Source of the DNA: Planobispora rosea
GTDB taxonomy: Bacteria; Actinomycetota; Actinomycetes; Streptosporangiales; Streptosporangiaceae
Direction of reading: 5' to 3'
DNA length: 64,000 nucleotides
Assembly (NCBI RefSeq): GCF_014648175.1
Contig: NZ_BMQP01000017.1
Coordinates: 103,479 to 167,478, forward strand
Shown here: positions 25,365-33,751 of the stretch, piece after piece
How positions within the stretch are numbered: the first letter of the stretch is position 1
Layout: every line of letters starts with the position of its first letter
Notes under the pieces: generated by a model
Databases searched by the model: none
What the model was told of the DNA's origin: nothing
Seen by the model: only the letters and a program-made list of their open reading frames with translations
Position numbers and translations under genes: made by a program

Positions 25365-26177
25365 ATGAGCGTCATCCGGGTGCCCAGCGCGAAGGTCGCC
25401 CTGTCCACGGCGTCGGTCTATCCGGAGCGCACCCCGGACGCCTTCGAGCTGGCGGCGCGCCTGGGGTACGACGGCGTGGAGATCATGGTGGGCGCCGACC
25501 CCGTGAGCCAGGACATCGACGTGCTGGAACGGCTGGTCGACCACTACCAGCTGCCGATCCTGGCCATCCACGCGCCCTGCCTGCTGGTCACCCAGCGGGT
25601 GTGGGGCAAGGACCCGTGGGCGAAGCTGAAGCGCGCCCAGCAGGCCGCGGAGCGGGTCGGCGCGAAGACGGTGGTGGTGCACCCGCCGTTCCGCTGGCAG
25701 CGCGACTACGCGCGTGACTTCGAGGTCGGCCTGGCCAGGATGCGCGAGGAGACCGATGTGGTCTTCGCGGTGGAGAACATGTTCCCGCTGCGGGCCCGGG
25801 GCAACAAGGTGGTCCCGTACTCCCCGGACTGGAACCCCGTGGACTACGACTTCCCCCAGGTGACGCTCGACCTGTCGCACACGGCGGTGTCGGGGTCCGA
25901 CGCCTGGGAGATGTTCACGAAGCTGGGCGACCGGCTGGCCCACCTGCACCTGGCGGACGGGGTGGGCATCCCCAACCGGGACGAGCACCTGGTCCCGGGA
26001 CGCGGCAGCCAGCCCTGCGCGCCGATCCTGGAGCGGCTGGCGAACAGCGGGTTCGACGGCCTGGTCGTCCTGGAGATCAACACGCGTAAGGCGGCCAGCC
26101 GTACCGAACGCATCGACGACCTCGCCGAGGGGCTGGCCTTCGCCCGCCTCCACCTGGCGGCCTCGGCCAACGCGTGA
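25365..26177 (+). CDS. Sugar phosphate isomerase/epimerase (xylose isomerase-like TIM barrel)
   Basis: A 270-residue AP-endonuclease-2-fold TIM barrel. Metal-site residues are visible in YDGVEIMVG, ILAIHAPCLL, VVHPPFRW, FAVENMFPL, LDLSHTAVSG, HLHLADG and LVVLEINTR. Members isomerise sugars or inositol derivatives or act on hydroxypyruvate; the substrate is not clear. AGGAG precedes the ATG. Its stop overlaps the start of a TetR gene (GTGA), so the two are coupled and the TetR may respond to its pathway. Confidence 0.85.
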   Translation: MSVIRVPSAKVALSTASVYPERTPDAFELAARLGYDGVEIMVGADPVSQDIDVLERLVDHYQLPILAIHAPCLLVTQRVWGKDPWAKLKRAQQAAERVGAKTVVVHPPFRWQRDYARDFEVGLARMREETDVVFAVENMFPLRARGNKVVPYSPDWNPVDYDFPQVTLDLSHTAVSGSDAWEMFTKLGDRLAHLHLADGVGIPNRDEHLVPGRGSQPCAPILERLANSGFDGLVVLEINTRKAASRTERIDDLAEGLAFARLHLAASANA

Positions 26178-26875
26178 GCGACGTGACCGCGGAGAGCGGT
26201 GTGGCGGCCGGGAGCGGGATCACGGCGGGGAACAGCGCGGCGGCCGGAGACGAGATCGCGACGGCGGGCGGTGTGACGGCGGGGAGCAAGGCGGCGGGCA
26301 GGCGGAGGCCGGGACGCAGGCCGGGGTCCGCGGACACGCGCGGTGAGATCATGGCGGCGGCGCGCAGGACGTTCGCCGAGAAGGGGTTCGACAAGGCCAC
26401 GATCCGCGGCATCGCCCGGGAGGCGGGGGTGGACCCGGCTCTGGTCCACCACTACTTCGCGAGCAAGGAGGGCCTGTTCGTCGCGGCGATGGAGCTGCCG
26501 GTCAATCCGGAGGACGTCATCCCGCTGCTGGTGGCGGGGCCGCGCGAGGAGACCGGCGAGCGGCTGGTCAGGTTCATCCTCACGATCACCTCCGACGCCC
26601 GGGCCCGCCAGCCCGTGCTGGCGCTGATGCGCACGGCGATGACCAACGAGCAGGTCGTCGGCATGATCCGGGAGTTCATGACGCATGCTCTGCTGGAGAA
26701 GGTCGGAGAGGCGCTGGGGGTCCCGCCGATCCGGATGGAGGCGGCGTTCGCGCAGTTGTTCGGCGTGGTCCTCGTGCGATACGTGATCAAACTCGAACCG
26801 ATCGCCTCGGTCGGCGTCGAGGAACTGGTCGCACTGCTCGCGCCCACGATCCAGCGGTACATCGACGGATCCTGA
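26174..26875 (+). CDS. TetR-family transcriptional regulator
   Basis: A 233-residue TetR protein. An unusual Gly/Ala/Ser-rich disordered head fills residues 1-45. The HTH is at about 55-105: TRGEIMAAARRTFAEKGF, ATIRGIAREAGVDPALVHHYF and ASKEGLF. The ligand domain has no recognisable signature. It is coupled to the upstream isomerase by a GTGA overlap. The last codons lie in the first unit of a 15-bp tandem repeat, so repeat changes could alter the C-terminus. Confidence 0.9.
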   Translation: MSDVTAESGVAAGSGITAGNSAAAGDEIATAGGVTAGSKAAGRRRPGRRPGSADTRGEIMAAARRTFAEKGFDKATIRGIAREAGVDPALVHHYFASKEGLFVAAMELPVNPEDVIPLLVAGPREETGERLVRFILTITSDARARQPVLALMRTAMTNEQVVGMIREFMTHALLEKVGEALGVPPIRMEAAFAQLFGVVLVRYVIKLEPIASVGVEELVALLAPTIQRYIDGS

Positions 26876-26955
26876 ACCGGCGGATCCTGAACCGGCGGAT
26901 CCTGAACCGGCGGATCCTGAACCGGCGGATCCTGAACCGGCGGATCCCGGGCCGC
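26866..26955. repeat. 15-bp tandem repeat (five perfect copies plus one degenerate)
   Basis: CGGATCCTGAACCGG is repeated at 26866, 26881, 26896, 26911 and 26926, followed by a diverged copy at 26941. The first unit contains the TetR stop codon. Perfect copies suggest recent slippage. Confidence 0.95.
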
Positions 26956-27199
26956 CCGCTCCGGGCGGTTCGCCGCGGCCGCCGCGCCGCGGCTCACGGC
27001 TCACTGTGCCGCGTCTCACGGCGTTTCGACGTGTCCAGAGCATTGTTCCGGAGTATGAATTAACCATAAGGTGACCACCGTTGCCGAGGGTCCCATCCCG
27101 GAAAGAAGTTACTCGCGGGTAGGATTTGGGGCGACCCCTTGTCACCGTGGATGACCGGCGGTCGTACGCTGGCAGCCAACGCCGTCTGTGGGAGGACCC
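26956..27199. other. Gene-free promoter region before the EtfD-like gene
   Basis: No supported gene. The region turns AT-richer at 27040-27130 and holds a possible -10 box TAGGAT at 27120-27125. Confidence 0.35.
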
Positions 27200-29317
27200 G
27201 TGCTCTGGGTAGCCATCATCGGGCTCGTCATGACAGTCGTCGCGCTCGCGCTCGCCGCGCGCCGCGTCGTGTTCCTGTACAAGCTCGCCACCATCGGCCC
27301 GCCCGCCCCCGAGCGGATCGAGTACGCCAAGAACAACGTGGGCGCCGAGGTCAAGGCCCAGCTGGTCGAGGTCTTCGGGCAGAAGAAGCTGCTGAAGTGG
27401 ACGCCCTCCGGCGTCGCGCACTTCTTCGTCATGTGGGCGTTCTTCATCCTGGCCACGGTCTACGTCGAGGCGTACGGCGCGCTGATCCAGGGCGCGATCA
27501 CCGGCACGCCGGACTTCCATATCCCGATCATCGGCACCTGGCCGGCCCTCGGCTTCCTGCAGGACTTCATCGCGCTCGCCTGCCTCCTGGGCCTGGCCGC
27601 CTTCGCGATCATCCGGATCAAGAACTCCCCGAAGAAGCTCGGCCGCGGCTCCCGCTTCTCCGGCTCGCACCTGGGCGGCGCCTGGCTCGTCCTGTTCATG
27701 ATCTTCAACGTGATCTGGACGCTCTTCCTCGCGCGCGGCGCGGCGGTCAACACCGGCAACTTCCCCTACGAGTCGGGGGCCTTCATCTCCGAGGCGGTGG
27801 CGCGGGTCCTGCCGACCAGCACGCTGCTGGAGGAGATCGGGCTGCTCCTGCACATCGGCGTCATGCTGGTGTTCCTGGTCATCGTGGTGAACTCCAAGCA
27901 CATGCACATCTTCACCGCGCCGATGAACGTGCTGTTCTCCCGCCGCCCCGACGCGCTGGGCCCGGCGCAGGAGATGCGCATCGACGGCAAGGTCGTCGAC
28001 TTCGAGGACGAGGACCTCGACGGTGACCGGCTGGGCCGGGGCAAGATCACCGACACCACCTGGAAGGGCTTCCTCGACTTCTACACCTGCACCGAGTGCG
28101 GGCGCTGCCAGTCGCAGTGCCCGGCGTGGAACACCGACAAGCCGCTCTCGCCGAAGATGCTCATCCTCGACCAGCGCGACCACGTCTTCGCGATCGCGCC
28201 GTACCTGATGGCGACCGAGGAGCAGCGCGCGCACGCCGGCCAGGACGTGCTGGCCCTGCTGGAGAAGCCGCTGGTCGGCGAGGACGGCGTCATCCACCCG
28301 GACGTGCTGTGGTCCTGCACCAACTGCGGCGCCTGCGTCGAGCAGTGCCCGGTGGACATCGAGCACATCGACCACATCCTCGACATGCGCCGCTACCAGG
28401 TGATGGTGGAGTCGAGCTTCCCGTCCGAGGCCGGCGTCATGGTCAAGAACCTGGAGAACAAGGGCAACCCGTGGGGCATGTCCGAGATGAAGCGGGCCGA
28501 CTGGATCGAGGAGCTCGACTTCGAGGTCCAGATGGTCGACGAGAAGATGCCCGAGGACACCGAGTACCTCTTCTGGGTGGGATGCGCCGGCGCCCTGGAG
28601 GACCGGGCCAAGAAGACCACCAAGGCCGTCGCCGAACTGCTGCACATCGCGGACGTGAAGTTCGCGGTGCTCGGCCCGATGGAGGCCTGCACCGGTGACC
28701 CGGCCCGCCGCCTGGGCATGGAGTTCCTCTTCAACATGCTGGCCCAGCAGAACATCGAGACGCTGAACGAGGCCGGGGTCAAGAAGATCGTCGCGACCTG
28801 CCCGCACTGCTTCAACACCCTCGCCAACGAGTACCCGCAGCTCGGCGGGCACTACGAGGTCGTCCACCACACCCAGCTGCTGGCCAAGCTGGTCGACGAG
28901 GGCAAGCTGGTCCCGGTCACCCCGATCGAGGAGAAGATCACCTACCACGACCCGTGCTTCCTCGGCCGCCACAACAAGGTCTACTCGCAGCCGCGCGACA
29001 TCATGTCCAAGGTCCCCGGCGTCAAGAGCCAGGAGATGCACCGCCACAAGGAGCGGGGCTTCTGCTGCGGCGCCGGCGGCGCGCGGATGTGGATGGAGGA
29101 GCGCATCGGCAAGCGCATCAACACCGAGCGGGTGGACGAGGCGCTGACCACGGACCCGGACACCATCTCCACCGCCTGCCCGTTCTGCCTGGTCATGCTG
29201 GGCGACTCGATCAACGAGAAGAAGAACGCGGGCGAGGCCAAGGAGACACTGGAGGTCGTGGACGTGTCCCAGCTCCTGATCAAGTCCATCAAGGGCGAGC
29301 CGGTGGAGGCCTCCTGA
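27200..29317 (+). CDS. Membrane iron-sulfur oxidoreductase, EtfD type (Rv0338c homologue)
   Basis: A 705-residue protein matching mycobacterial Rv0338c/EtfD, which passes electrons from acyl-CoA dehydrogenases via electron-transfer flavoprotein to menaquinone. The N-terminal 240 residues have about five or six membrane helices (IIGLVMTVVALALAA; GVAHFFVMWAFFILATV; LGGAWLVLFMIFNVIW). Two 4Fe-4S motifs follow: CTECGRCQSQCP and CTNCGACVEQCP. The C-terminal half carries two CCG (heterodisulfide-reductase-like) cysteine domains, with CPHCFNTL, HDPCFLGRHN, GFCCGAGG and ACPFCLVML. GTG at 27200 follows GGGAGGA; an in-frame GTG at 27188 is less likely. Single gene with a strong terminator. Confidence 0.9.
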   Translation: MLWVAIIGLVMTVVALALAARRVVFLYKLATIGPPAPERIEYAKNNVGAEVKAQLVEVFGQKKLLKWTPSGVAHFFVMWAFFILATVYVEAYGALIQGAITGTPDFHIPIIGTWPALGFLQDFIALACLLGLAAFAIIRIKNSPKKLGRGSRFSGSHLGGAWLVLFMIFNVIWTLFLARGAAVNTGNFPYESGAFISEAVARVLPTSTLLEEIGLLLHIGVMLVFLVIVVNSKHMHIFTAPMNVLFSRRPDALGPAQEMRIDGKVVDFEDEDLDGDRLGRGKITDTTWKGFLDFYTCTECGRCQSQCPAWNTDKPLSPKMLILDQRDHVFAIAPYLMATEEQRAHAGQDVLALLEKPLVGEDGVIHPDVLWSCTNCGACVEQCPVDIEHIDHILDMRRYQVMVESSFPSEAGVMVKNLENKGNPWGMSEMKRADWIEELDFEVQMVDEKMPEDTEYLFWVGCAGALEDRAKKTTKAVAELLHIADVKFAVLGPMEACTGDPARRLGMEFLFNMLAQQNIETLNEAGVKKIVATCPHCFNTLANEYPQLGGHYEVVHHTQLLAKLVDEGKLVPVTPIEEKITYHDPCFLGRHNKVYSQPRDIMSKVPGVKSQEMHRHKERGFCCGAGGARMWMEERIGKRINTERVDEALTTDPDTISTACPFCLVMLGDSINEKKNAGEAKETLEVVDVSQLLIKSIKGEPVEAS

Positions 29318-29381
29318 ACCACCGGGTTCACCGGCTCCGGATGATCTCGCGCTGACCGCGTCCACCGGGGTTTCCCGATCG

Positions 29382-29425
29382 AAAGTCAGGCACGGCCGTA
29401 TTTTGCGAGCCGTGCCTGACTTTTT
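29382..29425 (+). terminator. Intrinsic terminator after the EtfD-like gene
   Basis: A perfect 15-bp stem (29382-29396 with 29409-29423) is followed by a run of T, a rare classic terminator in this GC-rich DNA. Confidence 0.92.
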
Positions 29426-29534
29426 GTCAGGCTTTCACGAAAAGGACAACTGGCCCGAAAACACTTCTCCACATCACAGTAAAATCACGGTAACCTCAAC
29501 GTCGCGTAGCTCATTCGACGGGGAGGGGCTGGCG

Positions 29535-30338
29535 GTGCGCGTCGTCGTCATGGATGCCGAAGTCACTTTGGCCGACGTTCTGTCCCTCCGGCTCACCGTG
29601 GACGATCCCCTCACCGAAAGTGCCACGCTTGTGCTGCGCCACCGGACCAGCTGCGAGGAACGCGCCGTGGCGCTCGGCGCCCCCGAGGCGTCCGGCGCGC
29701 AGACCCGCGACATGACGCTCGCGGTCTCCCTCGCCCCGCTCGACCTCGGCTCCGGCCGCTGGGACGTCTACCTGGAACGGGCCGGACGGCGCACCCGGCT
29801 GCGCAGCATCGATCCGGGCTTCTCCCTGGACCATCTCGACGCCTACGCGCTGAGCCGCCGCACACGGGCCTACCGGGCCTACCGGACACGCAACGGCTTC
29901 CTCGCCCTCAAGGTCGACCAGGTCGAGCCGGCCGCGGAGGTCCGCGCGGTCTGGTTCCGGGAGGGCCGCTTCGAGGTCACCGGGCTGCTGGCGTTCACCG
30001 GCCTCGACGACGACGAGTCGCGGCACGAGGCCCGCCTGGCGCTGCGCCGCAGCGGGACCGACGCCGAGCTGACCGCCGTCGCGACGGTCCAGGGCGTGCG
30101 CTTCCACGCCGCGCTCTCCCTGTGCGACGTGGTGGGGGCCGCATCCGAGGAACCGGGCACCTGGGAGCCGACGCTGAAGGTGGACGGCCTGGCCGAGCCG
30201 CTCCGCCTGGGCTCACAACTGGACGACGTGGACGGCAAACGCCGCCGCCTGCACTATCCGGCCGCGCAGATCGACGGGGTGCCGATCCGGCCCTGCTACA
30301 CCGCCGACGACAAGCTCATGATCGAGGTGGGTGGGTGA
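29535..30338 (+). CDS. Hypothetical protein coupled to a glycosyltransferase
   Basis: A 267-residue protein I do not recognise. It has no signal peptide or membrane helix. Alternating hydrophobic residues (LVLRHRTSC, MTLAVSLAPLDLG, RWDVYLERAGRRTRL, FLALKVDQV) suggest two beta-sandwich domains. Its stop overlaps the start of the next gene, a GT4 glycosyltransferase (GTGA), so the two are translated together and likely act in the same surface-glycan or teichoic-acid-like pathway. GTG at 29535 follows GGGAGGGG; ATG at 29550 is an alternative. Confidence 0.7.
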   Translation: MRVVVMDAEVTLADVLSLRLTVDDPLTESATLVLRHRTSCEERAVALGAPEASGAQTRDMTLAVSLAPLDLGSGRWDVYLERAGRRTRLRSIDPGFSLDHLDAYALSRRTRAYRAYRTRNGFLALKVDQVEPAAEVRAVWFREGRFEVTGLLAFTGLDDDESRHEARLALRRSGTDAELTAVATVQGVRFHAALSLCDVVGAASEEPGTWEPTLKVDGLAEPLRLGSQLDDVDGKRRRLHYPAAQIDGVPIRPCYTADDKLMIEVGG

Positions 30339-31411
30339 GGATCTGCCTGCTCGTTCCCTCGGCGTACGGCATGCGGGGCGACGTCCGCTCCGTCATCAAC
30401 CTCGCGGGGGAGCTGGCACGGCGGCACGAGGTCGAGATCCTCAGCGTCCGGCGGCACAAGGAACGGCCGTTCTTCCCGGTGGAGACCGCGGTGAAGCTCT
30501 CCTGGGTGGTCGATGCCAGGCCGGGTGTGCGTCACCTGCTCCCACGGGGGCAGATCCGCACCGAGGTCGCCCTGTGGCGGCGGTTGCGCGCCCTCCGGGC
30601 CGACGCGCTGATCACCACCAGGCCGGGGCTGGGCGTGCAGGCCGCCCGGCACGCCCCCCGCGACATGGTGCGCATCGCCCGGGAGTGGGGCCGACCGCCG
30701 GTGCCGGGGCCGATCAAGAAGTTCTACCCGCGCCTGGACGCGGTCGCCGCCGCCACCGAGACCGGGCGTCAGGAGTGGGAGCGCCTGATGGACGGCGGCG
30801 TCAAGGTCAGCCTGATCCCGGACGCCCTGCCACCGGCGCCCTGGCCGCGTTCGCGCATGGACAACCGCATCATCGCCGCGGGCGGCCGTCTGGTTCCGGT
30901 GAAGGCCTGCGACCGGCTGATCCGCGCCTTCGCCGTCATCGCCGACAAACGCCCCGACTGGCGGCTCCGGCTGTACGGCGGGGGCCCGGAGGAGAAGCGC
31001 CTGCGGGCCCTGGTCCGCGAGCTGAGCCTGCACAACCACGTCTACTTCATGGGGACCACTCCCGACCTGGCAGGGGAGTTCGCCAAAGCCTCGATCGTGG
31101 CGGTGACCTCGCGGACCGAGGTGCTCGGGATGACGGTGATCGAGGCGATGGCCAGCGGGGTGCCGGTGATCGGGTTCGACAGCTCGCGCGGACCGGGGGA
31201 GTTCGTGACACACGGCCGCAGCGGGGTCCTGGTCCCGGAGGGGGACGATGAGATCGAGGCGTACGCCGCCGCCCTGCTCGCCCTCATCGACGACGAGCGC
31301 AGGCGCCGGACGCTGGCGGCGGGCGCGCTCGGAGCCGCGGCCGTCCACGAGGCGCCCGTGGTGGCGGAAAAGTGGGAAGAGCTGATCACGGCTGCCTCCC
31401 GGCGCGCCTGA
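30335..31411 (+). CDS. Glycosyltransferase family 4 (GT-B fold)
   Basis: A 358-residue GT4 enzyme. The N-terminal Rossmann half starts RICLLVPSAYGMRGDVRSVI (with GDVRSV-type acceptor region). The C-terminal half has AAGRLV-like AAGGRLVPVKACDRLIRAF, YGGGPEEKRLRAL, the conserved VYFMGTTPDL and the nucleotide-sugar E-x7-E motif in SRTEVLGMTVIEAMASGVPVI. It resembles TagE/poly(glycerol phosphate) glucosyltransferases, which fits a wall-glycan role, but donor and acceptor are unknown. It shares a four-base overlap with the upstream gene. Confidence 0.85.
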   Translation: MRICLLVPSAYGMRGDVRSVINLAGELARRHEVEILSVRRHKERPFFPVETAVKLSWVVDARPGVRHLLPRGQIRTEVALWRRLRALRADALITTRPGLGVQAARHAPRDMVRIAREWGRPPVPGPIKKFYPRLDAVAAATETGRQEWERLMDGGVKVSLIPDALPPAPWPRSRMDNRIIAAGGRLVPVKACDRLIRAFAVIADKRPDWRLRLYGGGPEEKRLRALVRELSLHNHVYFMGTTPDLAGEFAKASIVAVTSRTEVLGMTVIEAMASGVPVIGFDSSRGPGEFVTHGRSGVLVPEGDDEIEAYAAALLALIDDERRRRTLAAGALGAAAVHEAPVVAEKWEELITAASRRA

Positions 31412-31417
31412 CGAGGG

Positions 31418-31423
31418 TACCGT
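31418..31423 (+). promoter_or_regulatory. -10 box for leaderless csoR
   Basis: TACCGT fits TANNNT and lies six bases before the csoR ATG, with no ribosome site, which suggests a leaderless transcript. GGGTAC occurs on both sides of the start (31416-31421 and 31435-31440) and may belong to an autoregulatory site. Confidence 0.4.
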
Positions 31424-31429
31424 TGGGTC

Positions 31430-31711
31430 ATGCATGGGTACAGCGGGGACAAGCAGGCCTATCTCACCCGGTTGCGTCGGATCGAGGGGCAGATCAGGGG
31501 CCTCCAGCGGATGGTCGAGGAAGACGCCTACTGCATCGATGTCCTGACGCAGGTGTCGGCCGCGACGAGGGCCCTGCAGGCGGTGGCGCTGGGCCTGCTG
31601 GAGGACCACATCGGCCACTGCGTCGCCGATGCCATCGGCACCGGGGGACCGGAGGCGGCGGAGAAGGTCAAGGAAGCGTCGGCGGCGATCGCCCGGCTTG
31701 TCAGGTCGTGA
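31430..31711 (+). CDS. csoR: CsoR-family copper-sensing repressor
   Basis: A 93-residue DUF156 protein. It begins with the family pattern YLTRLRRIEGQIRGLQRMV. The Cu(I) ligands of CsoR (Cys36, His61, Cys65 in M. tuberculosis) appear here as Cys35 (DAYCIDVL), His60 and Cys64 (DHIGHC). With copper bound, CsoR releases DNA and copper-resistance genes turn on. No copper exporter or chaperone is next to it, so its targets lie elsewhere. A strong hairpin follows. Confidence 0.88.
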   Translation: MHGYSGDKQAYLTRLRRIEGQIRGLQRMVEEDAYCIDVLTQVSAATRALQAVALGLLEDHIGHCVADAIGTGGPEAAEKVKEASAAIARLVRS

Positions 31712-31740
31712 CTAGTTACCCGAGGGTCTTCACGAACCAC

Positions 31741-31770
31741 GTCCCGGACCCCTTGGAGGGGGTCCGGGAC
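31741..31770 (+). terminator. Hairpin terminator after csoR
   Basis: GTCCCGGACCCC (31741-31752) pairs perfectly with GGGGTCCGGGAC (31759-31770), 29 bases after the csoR stop; the minus-strand small gene converges from the other side. Confidence 0.8.
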
Positions 31771-31798
31771 TAGGTGGTGCAGATAGTTCCTTCAGCGC

Positions 31799-31960
31799 TC
31801 AGCACGTAGCCGGAGCGCTCAATCCGAGCGCGTTGTCGAGCTCCGCCAAGGTGAGCGGCCGTTCGCTGCCAGCGACGGCACTGAGAACCTCGGCATAGAG
31901 CGCGATCTCGTCCAACGCGTCACGGTCGTGGACCCGTAGGTCCAACTCGTCGTGCCCCAC
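31799..31960 (-). CDS. Small acidic protein (53 aa), hypothetical
   Basis: A 53-residue protein: MGHDELDLRVHDRDALDEIA, then LYAEVLSAVAGSERPLTLAE and LDNALGL. Strongly acidic with predicted helices. The ELDLRVHDRDALDEIALYAEV core recurs in small actinomycete proteins of unknown role, often next to regulators. GTG at 31960 is preceded on the minus strand by GGAAGGAAGGA. A longer in-frame start at 32107 would lack a ribosome site. Function unknown. Confidence 0.6.
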   Translation of the reverse strand: MGHDELDLRVHDRDALDEIALYAEVLSAVAGSERPLTLAELDNALGLSAPATC

Positions 31961-32214
31961 CGCGTCGTCCTTCCTTCCGCAGCCCACACCCACTTCGAGG
32001 TTACGGCGGGGGGTCTTGGGTGCCCATGGCCCATCGGGACCATTCGACACAGTCCGGTGCGCCCCCACCGCGCACCCTGAAGGGTCATTTCCCGAATGCG
32101 AGATCACGATTCAGCTAATTGTGTGACACGGTAGGTATTAGAAGGATATAGGGGGAGTAAGGATGAAATAACTGGATCTGCGGTTTAAGCCCGCTTTGGC
32201 GAGGCCGGTCCGCT

Positions 32215-33669
32215 TCAGAAGTGACGCGGGTATGTTCCTGATACCCCTGGGACTTTCGATACTCCTGGGAGGGGATCGTCCCGCTCGTGCGCCAGACGGT
32301 GCACGAGCGCCGAGGCCGTCGCGAACCCCCGCTCCGGTACGGACGTCCCGGTCAGCCGGCACCAGGCCAGCCCCGTGGCGTAGGCGGCGCCCAGCAGCGC
32401 CGCCGCCGAGGCCCGGTCCGGCGGATGGAGGGCGGAGGGCAGGACGGCCGGTCCTGCGGGGGGCGGCGCCGGAGAGGACCCCGTGGAGAAGCCCCCGGAG
32501 CCCGCAGGGGACGCGGAGGACGCGGAGGACGCGGCGCCACCGGAGCGCGGCCAGCAGCCCCGCAGCGGGTGCCCCGGATCGGTGAGGACGACGTGCAGGA
32601 TGTGGCGGAGCTCCGGGTCCAGCCATGGGTAGAGCCCGTCGGCGGCCCGGGGCGCGTGGGCCGCGACGTCCGCGGCGAGCAGCGAGCCCGCCACCGCCCG
32701 GGGGTCGGCGCCCTTCGGAGCGAGGAAGGCCAGAGCCTCGACGAGATCGTAGAGAGCGTGCTGGAAACGGTCCCCGGGGGAGCTCTCGGCCAGCGCCACG
32801 TGGACCGGGCAGCGCGACAACCACAGCCGCCGCACCTCGTCGTCCCCGCGATGGGCGGCGGAGACGTCCTCCCCGGTCCGGCGGAGGATCGGCGCCACCA
32901 TCGCCGGCAGCGCCTCGGCGCGGGGCCGGAAGCGGCGGTCGCCCCGGACGGCCTGGGCGGTGTCGGCCATCAGCGCGACCAGGCGCAGTCCGGCCTCGGG
33001 GTGGCCCGCGCGGACGCGCTCGCCGTACAGGGCGATCAGATCGTCGAGCGGGACGGGCGCGAGCCAGCGGACCCACTCGTCGCCCGGGAGCGGACGGGTC
33101 AGGAACTCCCCGAACATCGACAGCAGTACCTCGTTGCCGTCGAAGGCGGGAGCGTAGGCGCACCACATGAGCGTGCCCCAGACGGCGGCGACCGGGCTGG
33201 CGACCTCCGGGGCGAACAGCTCGGCGAACGAGCCGTGCACGGGGAAGTCCTCCCTGCGCCGGCCGCGCTGCGCGACGACCAGGGCCCGGACCCGCTCGGT
33301 GATCTCGTACGGCACGTCCGGGCCGACGAACCCCTGGACCGACCCCCGGTCCACGGCGAAGTCGGGACCGGATGGGACGAGGTGCGGCATGATCATGGAG
33401 GTGGTCCGGACGATCCGGGCTCCGGCGCGCGTCTCCCGGTCGGCCGGGGGCGGGGACAGGTGCCAGCGGCCGTCGGCCGGGTCCTGCCGGTACCACCGGG
33501 CATGCGCGCCGAAGAGCCACCGGCCGCCGTCCGGCGTGTCCAGCACGCGAAGCGCCACGGCCTGGGCGCGGGCAGGCGGGGGCAGCGCCGCCCACCGGGG
33601 GTCGGCGACTATGGCGCGCACATCGCTCTCGATGGCGGCGAAACCGTCCCACTGCCGCACGGCGGTCAT
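32215..33669 (-). CDS. Hypothetical protein (484 aa), function unknown
   Basis: A 484-residue protein with no signal peptide, membrane helix or motif that I recognise. It is mostly helical and acidic, with many Trp (WLFGAHARWYRQD, WVRWLAPV), and a Ser/Gly/Pro/Ala-rich linker at about 405-430 before a final short helical block. It lies 82 bases downstream of the gamma carbonic anhydrase on the same strand, so the two may form an operon. ATG at 33669 is used; GTG at 33678 is possible. Codon usage matches genuine genes nearby. Confidence 0.65.
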   Translation of the reverse strand: MTAVRQWDGFAAIESDVRAIVADPRWAALPPPARAQAVALRVLDTPDGGRWLFGAHARWYRQDPADGRWHLSPPPADRETRAGARIVRTTSMIMPHLVPSGPDFAVDRGSVQGFVGPDVPYEITERVRALVVAQRGRRREDFPVHGSFAELFAPEVASPVAAVWGTLMWCAYAPAFDGNEVLLSMFGEFLTRPLPGDEWVRWLAPVPLDDLIALYGERVRAGHPEAGLRLVALMADTAQAVRGDRRFRPRAEALPAMVAPILRRTGEDVSAAHRGDDEVRRLWLSRCPVHVALAESSPGDRFQHALYDLVEALAFLAPKGADPRAVAGSLLAADVAAHAPRAADGLYPWLDPELRHILHVVLTDPGHPLRGCWPRSGGAASSASSASPAGSGGFSTGSSPAPPPAGPAVLPSALHPPDRASAAALLGAAYATGLAWCRLTGTSVPERGFATASALVHRLAHERDDPLPGVSKVPGVSGTYPRHF

Positions 33670-33751
33670 GTTACTCACGACCCCGCCCCGCCGCCGGGCC
33701 CGGTGACGGGACCCGGAGGCGGGGAGGGTCGTCGTGGTCCGGTGAGAGGGC

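Noticed and set aside
25844..29365. 1173-residue frame opposite the sugar isomerase, TetR and EtfD-like genes
   Set aside because: Antisense to three well-supported genes; low-complexity, no domain.
31799..32107. 102-residue version of the small acidic protein
   Set aside because: The first 49 codons lack coding character; a good ribosome site supports the start at 31960.
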